This document shows positions 1 through 6,789 of a stretch of DNA of 17,408 nt, piece by piece. The notes beneath the pieces were generated by a model, which searched no databases, was not told the DNA's origin, and saw nothing but the letters and a program-made list of their open reading frames with translations. This DNA comes from CAYYAQ01 sp964469555. Its GTDB lineage: Bacteria; Planctomycetota; UBA1135; UBA2386. Numbering within the stretch: position 1 is the stretch's first letter; each line of letters starts with the position of its first letter. The position numbers and the translations under genes are program-made. Location of the stretch: NCBI GenBank assembly GCA_964469555.1, contig CAYYAQ010000110.1, positions 1 through 17,408 on the forward strand, read 5' to 3'.

Positions 1-153
1 CGTCACGGTGCGCTCGCCGAAGCGGAGCTCAACGGCGCGGTGTTCGCGTGCGCTCTGACCACGCCGGTCATGATTTCGGGAGTGCTTCTCGCAAACGCAG
101 CCGTTGAAGAACGGCAGTACGAGGAGTGCCAGGAGAAGGGATCGGGCTCGCAT
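1..153 (-). CDS. Possible lipoprotein, N-terminal part only (runs off the window)
   Basis: Reading leftwards from an ATG at 153, the frame stays open for 51 codons to the window edge. It begins with a short basic n-region (MRAR), a hydrophobic stretch SLLLALLVLPFF, then NGC, which fits a lipobox with Cys19 as the lipidated residue. An AGGAA lies about 9 bases upstream of the ATG, a fair ribosome-binding site. If real, this is an exported lipoprotein transcribed divergently from the gene at 276. The rest of the visible sequence (about 30 polar, Arg-rich residues) is not recognisable. The rival reading is the tail of a plus-strand gene ending at a TAG at 166-168, which is also open from the edge and contains a hydrophobic stretch. 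GC at the third codon position is the same in both frames, so it does not decide. I lean to the minus strand because of the signal sequence and ribosome-binding site. Confidence 0.4.
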   Translation of the reverse strand, partial: MRARSLLLALLVLPFFNGCVCEKHSRNHDRRGQSAREHRAVELRFGERTVT

Positions 154-275
154 GATTGGGTTTCCTAGGTCTTGTGTTCCGTGCTCTGCATTCCACAACC
201 ATCATCTACCATTGTTGTCCGCCTTGTGCTCACTTGTGGCAATGTCCATGTATTCTGGTTTTCGAGGAGCCGTGC

Positions 276-983
276 ATGAGTGTGCCCACGTCCGAAAGTC
301 TTGAGTTGCTGGACCGCATCTTCGCAGGGCTCGATTATGCGGGACTCGGCCAGATCTACTGCGAGGAGGGCGGTGATGAGTTCTGGCGGGCGCATCGCGA
401 GCCCGCACTTCGCCATGGCATCGAGTGGGCGCGAGCTCTCGGCAATCGGTTGACTACCGGGACGAGCCTCCACGTGGGCGCCGGCGTCGCCGAGCTCCCA
501 ATTCTGGTCACGGAAGTCTGCGATCTTCGCCGCGAGGTCAGGGTGGTGACCCTGAACCGACCTGAGTGTGAGATTCTCAACGCGTGCCTCCGCGAGGTCG
601 GCCTCGGCGATCGACTCGTGTTCGAACACTCCGACGCCGCGGACGTCGTGATCGACGGCGGATACGACCACCTGTCGCTCGTCAGCGTGCTCAACGACCC
701 TGAGACCTATCCCGTCGTGAGTGGCTTGTCCTACGGTCGCTTGCCACCCGTGCTGCTCGACACCCAACAATTCGAAGCGGAGAGAACGCGGATACGCGGT
801 CTCGTCGCGAAACTCCTCGGGGGTCTCTCGACGCCGGCGTGGGTGACGACCACTTTCGAAGAAGTCGCCTGGCTGATGGATGGCGCGGAGTCGTGCGCGC
901 TCCACATCGAGCCCGACGCCGAGTCGATCGAGACGGCGATCGTCGGCGACCCGATCGGATTCCTGAAGGTCACGACCTTCTGA
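276..983 (+). CDS. SAM-methyltransferase-like protein, function unknown
   Basis: This is a 235-residue soluble protein with no signal peptide. The frame is open further upstream, but the ATG at 276 has a GAGGAG 6 bases before it, and upstream residues read like untranslated DNA. Residues 64-74 (SLHVGAGVAEL) and the following VVTLNRPEC strand-turn look like motif I and the second strand of a class I (Rossmann-fold) SAM-dependent methyltransferase. Both are degenerate: motif I is HVGAG rather than DxGxG, and the usual acidic residue after strand 2 is Asn. The middle (DAADVVIDGGYDHLSLVSV) would match motif II/III. The fold assignment is inference, and it may be a non-catalytic relative. It converges on the M64 peptidase gene, 63 bp away. 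A 7-bp inverted repeat (965-971/974-980) lies in the last codons, but its loop is too short for a good hairpin. Confidence 0.7.
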   Translation: MSVPTSESLELLDRIFAGLDYAGLGQIYCEEGGDEFWRAHREPALRHGIEWARALGNRLTTGTSLHVGAGVAELPILVTEVCDLRREVRVVTLNRPECEILNACLREVGLGDRLVFEHSDAADVVIDGGYDHLSLVSVLNDPETYPVVSGLSYGRLPPVLLDTQQFEAERTRIRGLVAKLLGGLSTPAWVTTTFEEVAWLMDGAESCALHIEPDAESIETAIVGDPIGFLKVTTF

Positions 984-992
984 CGAGACCCG

Positions 993-1026
993 CCCCCGGA
1001 CGCCGTGGTGTGTTGGCGCACGGGGG
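993..1026. terminator. GC-rich hairpin between convergent genes, candidate bidirectional terminator
   Basis: In the 63-bp gap between two converging stop codons, CCCCCG (993-998) pairs with CGGGGG (1021-1026). CGCC (1001-1004) pairs with GGCG (1015-1018), with a 2x2 internal loop and a 10-base apical loop. The structure reads the same from both strands, and its position suits a shared terminator. No T-run follows on either side, so it is not a canonical intrinsic terminator. Confidence 0.45.
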
Positions 1027-1046
1027 TGGAGAACGAGGTGGCCAGA

Positions 1047-2924
1047 CTACTTGAACGTGAAGTTGACCGCGTTGGTCACGCGCTTGAAGGCGCCGGTCGT
1101 CGAGTCGAAGATCACGGAGGCAAAGTGACCATTGACCACGCCGGGCAGACCGGATGGCACCGTCAAGCGGGCACGTCCGAAGCCTTGCGCGTCGATCTTC
1201 CCGAGGAAGCCGAGCAAGAACGGACTGCCGATGCCGCGGTAGAACACATCCGTGCACGCGTCGATGTTGAGCGGAAGAGTCAAGTTCGGAGGCAGGGCGG
1301 TGCCCGGCGATGTCCCCGAGCAGCCGAGTAGAATGATGTAACCGTCGCCGATGTTGCACCGGGCAGTAACCACGGGGTGCAGAACGCCACCGGTCGTCGC
1401 GTTGACGGCTCCGGCGGTCGGCGGGTAGTTCAGGGGATCATCGTAGGAGAGATACGCCGTGCACGCTGCCGGTTTGATCGTGATGGCGAACGAGTGCACG
1501 TTGTTGTTCTCGTTCAACTCCTTCACGACATTCGTGCGGTCGATGACCATGCCGAGGTAGTAGTTGCCCGGTCGAACGTGCGCCGGGATGTTCACCGACG
1601 ATCGACTGGTCTTCATGACCTTGGAAGGGTTGAGTCCGCTCTGGTTGTAGCCGCCGAGGTAGATGTCGGCGCTGGTGAAGATCGGGTCCGTCGAGAGGAA
1701 GTGATCGACCCGAACCGTCGGTGAGGCGGCGGATCCGATGTTCTGCACCCAAGTATCGAGTTGCAGGCTCGTTCCTGCGGGCACGCCGGCCCGCAGCGGC
1801 AGCCACAACGCGTAGAGGTCGGCCAGTTTCGGCGTGTTGATCCTCAGCGTCCAGGTGCGCGTGCTGACGAGGTCATTGGCAGGGTCGTTGCGCACGTATG
1901 CGGTCTTGTCCACGACCTGCGCGACCACCTGATGGTCGCCGTACGACATCCCGGATGTGTCCACGCGGAGAGCGCTCGAAGTCGAGGACTGCGGCGCGCC
2001 GTCGACCTTCCACGAGGTCACGGCGTTGCCGCTCGCGGGTGCGATGTTCGTGAACGAGAAAGTCTGCTTCGTGCCTTGGTTGACCGCGACGATCGTCGCT
2101 GCCGGAACCGGCTTGTCGATCGCCGAGACGGTCTTGTAGCTGTAGATCACGACCTGCTCGCCGCAGACCGGACACACTGGCCGACCGAGGGACCGCATGA
2201 TGCAGTTGCTCACCGGGCGGTATAAGCCGTACCTGTAGTACTTCGCACCCTCGAACGCCGAGACACCGTTGAACCCGAGCCACAGCGGCCACTTGGCCTT
2301 GCCGGTCGGGTCCTTGGTCACGTTCTTCTGGCTCGGTTCGCCGCCGGTGTAGGTGCCGTTGGGGTAGTCGTACTCGTCGGCCACGCGCGCGAACGAGTGC
2401 CCGAATTCGTGCACTTGCACGTTCGTCATCGACGAACCGTTGTACGTGACTGCAAACGTACCGGCGCAGCCGCCGTAGCGACTGTCGTTGACGATCACCA
2501 TGATGCGTCCCTCGACCGCCGGAGCCAGCGCCGCGTCCTTGCTCGCCTGCGACGTGTTCTTGATGTAGAGGCAACGGGGCGTGCCGCCAATGTTGTACGA
2601 CGCGTCGTACACCGTGTCCTTGACGATCGGCGGGTTCTTGTCGGGGTGGTCCGCGCCGGAATCCTTGCTCGCGCGGAACACGGTGTGCGCGTTGAAGAAC
2701 GGCTTGAACGTCTTGTACGGTTCGGTGGCGAACAGCTTGTTGAGAACTGCCGCGCAATCGTTGTTGAACTTCGTTTGCTCGGTGGACTGGTACCCGTCGC
2801 CGAGGATGACGATGTCGTAGCGGTTGCTGGAGGCGCCGTTGTTGAGGATGGTCTTGACCGTCACCTGTGCCGAAACACCGGCTGCGAGGGTCGCGATGGT
2901 GAGGAGGGCGGTTGTGAACTTCAT
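1047..2924 (-). CDS. Secreted M64-family zinc metallopeptidase with CARDB-like and C-terminal modules
   Basis: This 625-residue exported protein begins MKFTTALLTIATLAAGVSAQ, a clear Sec signal likely cleaved near residue 20. The ATG at 2924 has GGGAGAGG just upstream. The frame is open beyond it, but that part overlaps the preceding gene. The catalytic domain spans about 21-265: LGDGY (41-45), the zinc motif HEFGH (172-176) followed by ADEYDY (182-187), and the C-I-M / C-P-V-C cysteine pattern (241-254) typical of M64. A beta domain follows (about 275-362), then a CARDB-like adhesion domain (about 364-484, containing ELNENNN at 469-475), then a Gly/Pro-rich C-terminal module (about 510-625) also seen in the protein at 7019-8062. 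M64 is often labelled IgA peptidase, but nothing here points to IgA as substrate. It probably degrades extracellular protein. Its start overlaps the upstream gene's stop (ATGA), so the two are translationally coupled. Confidence 0.9.
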   Translation of the reverse strand: MKFTTALLTIATLAAGVSAQVTVKTILNNGASSNRYDIVILGDGYQSTEQTKFNNDCAAVLNKLFATEPYKTFKPFFNAHTVFRASKDSGADHPDKNPPIVKDTVYDASYNIGGTPRCLYIKNTSQASKDAALAPAVEGRIMVIVNDSRYGGCAGTFAVTYNGSSMTNVQVHEFGHSFARVADEYDYPNGTYTGGEPSQKNVTKDPTGKAKWPLWLGFNGVSAFEGAKYYRYGLYRPVSNCIMRSLGRPVCPVCGEQVVIYSYKTVSAIDKPVPAATIVAVNQGTKQTFSFTNIAPASGNAVTSWKVDGAPQSSTSSALRVDTSGMSYGDHQVVAQVVDKTAYVRNDPANDLVSTRTWTLRINTPKLADLYALWLPLRAGVPAGTSLQLDTWVQNIGSAASPTVRVDHFLSTDPIFTSADIYLGGYNQSGLNPSKVMKTSRSSVNIPAHVRPGNYYLGMVIDRTNVVKELNENNNVHSFAITIKPAACTAYLSYDDPLNYPPTAGAVNATTGGVLHPVVTARCNIGDGYIILLGCSGTSPGTALPPNLTLPLNIDACTDVFYRGIGSPFLLGFLGKIDAQGFGRARLTVPSGLPGVVNGHFASVIFDSTTGAFKRVTNAVNFTFK

Positions 2925-3442
2925 CGCACCTCTCCCTGCTCCGTGAGCGTGCCAATCCCAGCTGCGCCGAGACGACCGATTACGATCCCGCCGCTGCGGA
3001 TCCGCATGGACGCGGTGGCCTTGAAGTACGGGACGTTCACGATCGTGACGATTCTGCTGTCGCGAATCTCGCAGCCCTGAACTCGCAGCGGCTTGCCGAT
3101 CCGCGCCGGATCCGTGTCGAAGGCGGACAGGTCGATCGGGTAGGTCCCGAGCTTCGCGCCGGCGCCGTCGAAGAGATCGACCTCGAACGAGCTCTTGATC
3201 TTTGTCTCGTTGTAACCGGACGCCTTCGGCGTGATCCACGTCACGGTCAGACCGTGGACGTTTCCCTCGAGTTGCAGGATGAGGTGTCCGTACTTCGGAG
3301 GGCCAGGAGGAACCGGAGCGGTCTGGAGGGTCGTGGTGCTGCCCGGTTGCTTGATCGGATGGCGGTCGATGTTGGACGCTGCGATGAACGTGCCGACGAC
3401 CGCACACGTCCCGGCGAGGATGGCGAGTGCGTGAATGCGCAT
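2921..3442 (-). CDS. Small secreted protein coupled to the M64 peptidase, function unknown
   Basis: This is a 173-residue protein. Residues 1-24 (MRIHALAILAGTCAVVGTFIAAS) form an uncleaved membrane anchor or a signal peptide. A Pro-rich linker (TAPVPPGPP, 41-49) leads to an all-beta-looking domain (about 51-170) with a single Cys124. The ATG at 3442 has AAAGG about 6 bases upstream. Its TGA overlaps the ATG of the M64 gene by 4 bp, so the two are made together and should act together outside the cytoplasm. The stretch VNVPYFKATASMRI resembles the strands of beta-sandwich domains that accompany secreted peptidases, such as the M64 N-terminal domain of Bacteroidetes proteins. That comparison is from memory and weak. 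It could be a chaperone, inhibitor or detached accessory domain for the peptidase. I do not recognise a named family. Confidence 0.8.
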   Translation of the reverse strand: MRIHALAILAGTCAVVGTFIAASNIDRHPIKQPGSTTTLQTAPVPPGPPKYGHLILQLEGNVHGLTVTWITPKASGYNETKIKSSFEVDLFDGAGAKLGTYPIDLSAFDTDPARIGKPLRVQGCEIRDSRIVTIVNVPYFKATASMRIRSGGIVIGRLGAAGIGTLTEQGEVR

Positions 3443-3528
3443 GGGTGACCTTTCTTTTGTGGGGGGCGCAGGGGTTTTCTTGGCGGGCAGGCAGATCCGA
3501 ATGGGATCACGTCACCCCTGGGCTCGCT

Positions 3529-3534
3529 ATTGTA
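3529..3534 (-). promoter_or_regulatory. Possible -10 box for the M64 operon
   Basis: On the minus strand 3534-3529 reads TACAAT, one mismatch from the sigma-70 -10 consensus. No convincing -35 lies 16-18 bases upstream. Transcription would start near 3522, leaving about 80 bases of leader before the ATG at 3442. It sits back to back with the candidate dus promoter. Confidence 0.25.
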
Positions 3535-3558
3535 GCCCGGCGAGCCCGCGGAGAGGTT

Positions 3559-3564
3559 TAGAAT
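3559..3564 (+). promoter_or_regulatory. Candidate -10 box directly upstream of dus, implying a leaderless mRNA
   Basis: TAGAAT (5 of 6 matches to TATAAT) ends only 10 bases before the dus ATG at 3575. Transcription would start within a few bases of the ATG. No ribosome-binding site lies at a usable distance: the nearest, GGAGAGG at 3550-3556, is 18 bases away and upstream of the box. No good -35 is visible. Confidence 0.35.
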
Positions 3565-3574
3565 CCCCCGCCCG

Positions 3575-4684
3575 ATGAACTGGCAAGGAAACGCGATTCT
3601 GGCTCCGTTGACGAGGGGAGGGAACCTGCCCTTCCGAAGACTCTGTGTGGACTTCGGCGCGGTGATCACCATGTCCGAGATGGCCTACGCGAGGCAGGTT
3701 AACCGCGGCACCCGGTCGGAGTTGGCTCTGCTGCGCAAGCACGACAGCGAGACGAATTTCGGCGTGCAGATCGCCGCTGGCAAGGCAGCCGAAGCGGTGA
3801 AGGCCGGACTGCGCGCAGTGGATGATGGTTCGAAGTTCATCGACCTCAACGCCGGGTGCCCGATCCACGACGTCGTCCGCCGCGGCATGGGCGCGACTCT
3901 TCTGCAACGACCGACTGCCATGGCTCGGGTCGTCGAGGCCATGGTCAACGAGTTGCCCGTGCCGGTGACCGTGAAGATCCGTTCCGGTTGGAAGGAGGGA
4001 AAGACCAACGCGCCCCGGATCGCGCAGCTGATGGAAGAGGCTGGCGCGGCGGCGGTGACGTTGCACGCACGGTCGCGCGAGCAGCGGTATTCGAAGGCCG
4101 CGGACTGGGATCTCATCGGGCAACTCGTCGAGGAGCGATCAATCCCCATCATCGGGAACGGCGACATCCTGACGTGGTACGAGGCCCGCCGCTTTCAAGA
4201 ACGGTCCAAGTGCGCATCGGTCATGGTCGCGCGGGGCGCCCTGATCAAGCCGTGGATCTTCCAGGAAATAGCCGAGGGCCGGAGCATCGAGCCCACTTCC
4301 GAAGAGCGGGTCGCGATCTATCGCAGGTTCGCGGGATACATGAAGGAGCACTTCTACGACGACGATCGCGGGCGTGTGCGCGTGATGCGATTCCTGCCGT
4401 GGCACCTCGGCTTCTTCTGGCGCTACCGCCCGCTGCCCGAGTCCGAGTTCGGCGAGGATTCGCGGCGGCATCCGCTGATGCAGACCCGCTATGCGGGCGA
4501 TGACGACCTGCCGTTGCTCGAGAGCGTGCTCCGCGATCCGCGCGAGGAGATGCACGTCCGGCTCGCCGACGCCTTGTGGGACGCGGACACCGACGCGGCG
4601 GCGGTCGCGAGTTTCGAGGCCATCGGCGCGGAGACGCCACCGATGACGGAGGGCGGTCGGGAGATCGCCACGTCGACCGGATAA
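3575..4684 (+). CDS. dus: tRNA-dihydrouridine synthase, Dus3-like
   Basis: This 369-residue flavoenzyme reduces uridine to dihydrouridine in tRNA, using FMN and NADPH. The barrel motifs appear in order: LAPLTRGGNLPFRRLC (9-24), the FMN-site MSEM (33-36), catalytic Cys95 in LNAGCPIHDVVRRGMGATLL (91-110), the lysine of VTVKIRSGW (K134), TLHAR with His164, GNGD (194-197), and ARGAL (219-223). The segment after the catalytic Cys, with RRGMGATLLQR, looks more like eukaryotic Dus3 (GCPIDxVxxKGGGCALM) than like DusA, DusB or DusC. That is from remembered family motifs. The C-terminal part (about 250-355), with RFLPWHLGFFWRYRPLP, fits the tRNA-binding helical domain. The total length is slightly above the usual 310-350. 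The start has no nearby ribosome-binding site. The next gene, a proline dehydrogenase, follows after 53 bp on the same strand. Confidence 0.92.
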   Translation: MNWQGNAILAPLTRGGNLPFRRLCVDFGAVITMSEMAYARQVNRGTRSELALLRKHDSETNFGVQIAAGKAAEAVKAGLRAVDDGSKFIDLNAGCPIHDVVRRGMGATLLQRPTAMARVVEAMVNELPVPVTVKIRSGWKEGKTNAPRIAQLMEEAGAAAVTLHARSREQRYSKAADWDLIGQLVEERSIPIIGNGDILTWYEARRFQERSKCASVMVARGALIKPWIFQEIAEGRSIEPTSEERVAIYRRFAGYMKEHFYDDDRGRVRVMRFLPWHLGFFWRYRPLPESEFGEDSRRHPLMQTRYAGDDDLPLLESVLRDPREEMHVRLADALWDADTDAAAVASFEAIGAETPPMTEGGREIATSTG

Positions 4685-4737
4685 CCCGCGGACGGCTCGT
4701 TGCACGGAGAAGGTGGATTACCCATGATTCGTCCCGC

Positions 4738-5667
4738 GTGAACCCCCTCATCCGCCTCATCCCCCCGCCCCTCGTCCGGTTCTTCGCGAAACCGTACGTC
4801 GCCGGTGACTCCGTCGAGAAGGCGGTGGATGTCGCGGCGCTTCTTCTCGAGAAACACGGGTTCCTCACCACGCTCGACTTGCTCGCGGAAGGGATCGACT
4901 CGGAGGAGATCGTCGAGCAGAACGTGCTGACGTACCTCGGCATGGTCGACGCGGTGGCGAGCGATTCACGCTTCGACGGCGATGGCCAGCGCCCGACGCT
5001 GTCCCTCAAGCCGTCGAGCTACACGACCTCTCCGATGGAGGACGAGGGCGACGCCAAGGGTTCGAAGGAAGCGCTGTTCCGAATCTGCGAGTACGCCCGG
5101 GAGCGAGGCGTGCGGGTCACCGTCGACATGGAGAGTCGGCACTGGACGGACTTCACGCTCGACGCGCTCGACGAGCTTCACGCAGCGGGCTTCACCGACG
5201 TCGGTTGCGTGATCCAGACCCGCCTTCACCGTTCCGCCGCAGACCTCGACCGTCTGCCCGCGGGCATGCGGGTCCGACTCGTGATCGGGATCTACCGCGA
5301 ACCGGACGAGGTCGCGGTGACCCACAAGCCCGAGATGAAGGACCGCATGCTCGAGTTCGCGGCGCGGCTCCTCGATCGCGGTCACATCGTCGAGTTCGCG
5401 ACCCACGACGAGACGTATATCCGCCGCTTCCTCGACGAGGTCGTCGGCCCGTCCCACGTCGCGAAGGACCGATTCGAGGTCCAGATGCTGTTCGGGGTCC
5501 CGAGGCAGAAGCTCCTGACCGACCTCGTGCGGCAGGGCATCCGGGTGCGGCTCTACGTGCCGTTTGCCATGGGCTGGAAGATGGCCATCGCCTACCTGAG
5601 GCGACGGCTCGACGAGTATCCAGCCATGGCCTTGCTGGTGCTCAAGAACTGGTTCCTCAGGGGCTGA
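4738..5667 (+). CDS. putA: Proline dehydrogenase (monofunctional)
   Basis: This FAD enzyme oxidises L-proline to pyrroline-5-carboxylate, the first step of proline catabolism, and usually passes electrons to quinone at the membrane. From the GTG at 4738 the protein has 309 residues, close to the length of stand-alone bacterial enzymes (PutB type). No aldehyde dehydrogenase domain follows. Motifs: FVAG-like YVAGDS (20-25), Lys91 in SLKPSSY, VDMES with Asp130, VIQTRLHR, RLVIGIYREP, FATHDE, and a C-terminal YVPFAMGWKMAIAYLRRRL carrying the paired arginines that bind the substrate carboxylate. The usual LVKGAY is LVIGIY here, so the Lys of that motif is missing. The frame is open upstream to 4576, but that part overlaps dus in another frame and lacks homology. 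An ATG at 4724 opens a five-codon frame whose TGA overlaps this GTG (GTGA), after GGAGAAGG at 4706, so reinitiation is possible. Confidence 0.88.
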   Translation: MNPLIRLIPPPLVRFFAKPYVAGDSVEKAVDVAALLLEKHGFLTTLDLLAEGIDSEEIVEQNVLTYLGMVDAVASDSRFDGDGQRPTLSLKPSSYTTSPMEDEGDAKGSKEALFRICEYARERGVRVTVDMESRHWTDFTLDALDELHAAGFTDVGCVIQTRLHRSAADLDRLPAGMRVRLVIGIYREPDEVAVTHKPEMKDRMLEFAARLLDRGHIVEFATHDETYIRRFLDEVVGPSHVAKDRFEVQMLFGVPRQKLLTDLVRQGIRVRLYVPFAMGWKMAIAYLRRRLDEYPAMALLVLKNWFLRG

Positions 5668-5733
5668 GCCCCGCTCGAATCGGAGAATCCACTGCACTTT
5701 TTCCCGCGCGGATCATCCTGGTCCGACCTCGGC

Positions 5734-5749
5734 GAGATATCGGTATCTC
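5734..5749. repeat. Short inverted repeat after the proline dehydrogenase gene
   Basis: GAGATA (5734-5739) and TATCTC (5744-5749) are perfect inverted copies around a 4-base loop, 67 bp past the stop codon. No T-run follows, so it is at best a weak terminator or mRNA-end hairpin. The rest of the 199-bp gap holds the candidate operator and promoter listed next. Confidence 0.3.
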
Positions 5750-5800
5750 CCGGTGTCAGCGGTAGAAAGCGGGTCTCCTGGCGGGTCGGCTCCCCAAATA

Positions 5801-5823
5801 ATGTGCTTACGACACATGATGTG
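5801..5823. promoter_or_regulatory. Candidate operator: three ATGTG/CACAT half-sites upstream of the 5867 gene
   Basis: ATGTG (5801-5805), CACAT (5813-5817) and ATGTG (5819-5823) alternate in orientation. The last two form the 11-bp palindrome CACATGATGTG, and the first two form an inverted repeat with a 7-base spacer. The cluster ends 26 bases before a TATAAT box, just upstream of where a -35 would lie, as expected for a dimeric regulator. A binding protein is not known. Confidence 0.4.
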
Positions 5824-5849
5824 GGATAGGTGAGTCGGCCCCCATCAGT

Positions 5850-5855
5850 TATAAT
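5850..5855 (+). promoter_or_regulatory. Consensus -10 box 11 bases before the ATG of the 5867 gene
   Basis: TATAAT, a perfect -10 hexamer in GC-rich DNA, ends 11 bases before the ATG. The expected transcription start is about 5862, giving a leader of about 5 bases with no ribosome-binding site. The -35 position (about 5827-5832, TAGGTG) is poor, which would fit dependence on an activator at the upstream palindrome. Confidence 0.5.
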
Positions 5856-5866
5856 CTGCGGGCTCA

Positions 5867-6190
5867 ATGGACCCTATTTCGACGATTGTTGAGCGGCTTT
5901 GTGCCTGGAAAGATGTTGCCCGTGAAGACGTGGACAGCAAGGACAGCTTTTTTGTCCGCGGCCAGGTGTTTGCTTATCTTGGAAAGAAGGGCGTGGTGGT
6001 CAAGCTGGCCCCGCCCCAAGTTACCGAGGCACTGAAGATCCAAGGCGCGAAGCGCCAAGCAGATAACGGCGATCCGAACCTTCGTGAGTTCGTGGAGATC
6101 CCCGTGAACGGCCCCCGTGAGGTCGAGCGCGCCATGATGTGGCTGCGCCGCGCCTGCCGGCTGGGACGGACTGCGGCGGGACCGGTCTAG
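5867..6190 (+). CDS. Small YjbR/MmcQ-like protein
   Basis: This is a 107-residue soluble protein. The pattern FFVRGQVFAYLGKKGVVVKL (28-47), then PPQVTEAL (49-56), then REFVEIPVNGPREVERAMMWL (73-93) resembles the alpha/beta double-wing fold of MmcQ/YjbR and related small proteins: G-x-V-F-A strand, K-L strand, helix, then the 'wv.i' strand. These have no established biochemical role, and the match is from remembered patterns. Codon use contains more T at third positions (TTT, GTT, CTT) in the first half, so this gene is visibly less GC-rich than its neighbours and may be a later arrival. There is no ribosome-binding site, and a TATAAT box ends 11 bases upstream. It converges on the adenosyltransferase gene after 56 bp. 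Confidence 0.75.
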   Translation: MDPISTIVERLCAWKDVAREDVDSKDSFFVRGQVFAYLGKKGVVVKLAPPQVTEALKIQGAKRQADNGDPNLREFVEIPVNGPREVERAMMWLRRACRLGRTAAGPV

Positions 6191-6198
6191 CCAAGCCC

Positions 6199-6241
6199 GG
6201 CTCGATCGGCACCAGATGCTCAGTGGCGAAGACTTCGAGCC
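6199..6241. repeat. Inverted repeat between convergent genes
   Basis: GGCTCGA (6199-6205) and TCGAGCC (6235-6241) are perfect inverted copies separated by 29 bases, filling the gap between the stop codons at 6190 and 6247. A smaller CCA/TGG pair lies inside. It could form a weak bidirectional terminator stem. No T-tract is present. Confidence 0.3.
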
Positions 6242-6246
6242 AATGG

Positions 6247-6789
6247 CTACCCGTCCGTACTCACCCAAGGCACATCTGCGACGCCGTGGCGCAGGTTTGC
6301 TGTCCGGGCCCAGCTGAAGAACAAGTCGGATAGCCGGTTCAGGTAGATGCCGGCGTCGTCCTGCAGCTTCTCCTTGCGGTGCAGGGCCCAGAACAGGCGC
6401 TCTGCCCGTCGCGCCACCGTCCGCGCGACGTGGAGCATGGCCGCCTCGCGGTGCCCGCCGGGGAGGACGAACGTCTTGAGTTGGGGCAGTTGGTCCTCGC
6501 TCTCGGCGATCCAGCCCTCGAGCAGGTCTGCGCCGGCGCGCAGCGTGGGGGACGCCTCGCCGCTACCCGGCGTCGCGAGGCTCGCCCCGAGCTCGAACAG
6601 CGCGCACTGAATCTGTTGCAGTCGCTCGTCCAGTTCCGCGGGGAGGTCCTCGCAGCGCAGGAGCCCGAGGAATGAGTTCACCTCGTCGACGGTGCCGTAC
6701 GCCTGGATGCGGAGGTCGTCCTTCTGAACCCGTTGGTTGTCGAAGAGACCGGTGAAGCCCGTGTCGCCGGTGCCGGTGTAGATTGGCAT
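6247..6789 (-). CDS. pduO: PduO-type ATP:cob(I)alamin adenosyltransferase
   Basis: This 180-residue trimeric cytoplasmic enzyme transfers the adenosyl group of ATP to cob(I)alamin, making coenzyme B12 for mutases and other radical enzymes. Family signatures: the ATP-binding N-terminus IYTGTGDTGFTGLFDNQRV (3-21, normally TKTGD with K), KDDLRIQAYGTVDEVNSFLG (23-42), FVLPGG (107-112), LHVARTVARRAER (119-131) and YLNRLSDLFF (149-158). The position after YT is Gly where most relatives have Lys. Length is normal for single-domain PduO/MMAB proteins. The ATG at 6789 has GGAGG 11 bases upstream, a little far. No B12 riboswitch was recognised in the 230 bp before it. No B12-dependent enzyme is in the window, so its client is elsewhere. 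Confidence 0.93.
   Translation of the reverse strand: MPIYTGTGDTGFTGLFDNQRVQKDDLRIQAYGTVDEVNSFLGLLRCEDLPAELDERLQQIQCALFELGASLATPGSGEASPTLRAGADLLEGWIAESEDQLPQLKTFVLPGGHREAAMLHVARTVARRAERLFWALHRKEKLQDDAGIYLNRLSDLFFSWARTANLRHGVADVPWVSTDG

Noticed and set aside
1..168. Plus-strand gene tail ending at TAG 166-168
   Set aside because: It is open and has a hydrophobic stretch, but the minus-strand frame has a signal with lipobox and ribosome-binding site. Kept only as the alternative reading.
965..980. GAAGGTC/GACCTTC inverted repeat at the end of the 276 gene
   Set aside because: It has only a 2-base loop and lies inside codons, with no T-tract, so it is not a credible terminator.
4576..4737. N-terminal extension of proline dehydrogenase
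   Set aside because: It overlaps the end of dus in another frame, is Arg/Gly-rich and lacks homology. The GTG at 4738 gives the usual length.
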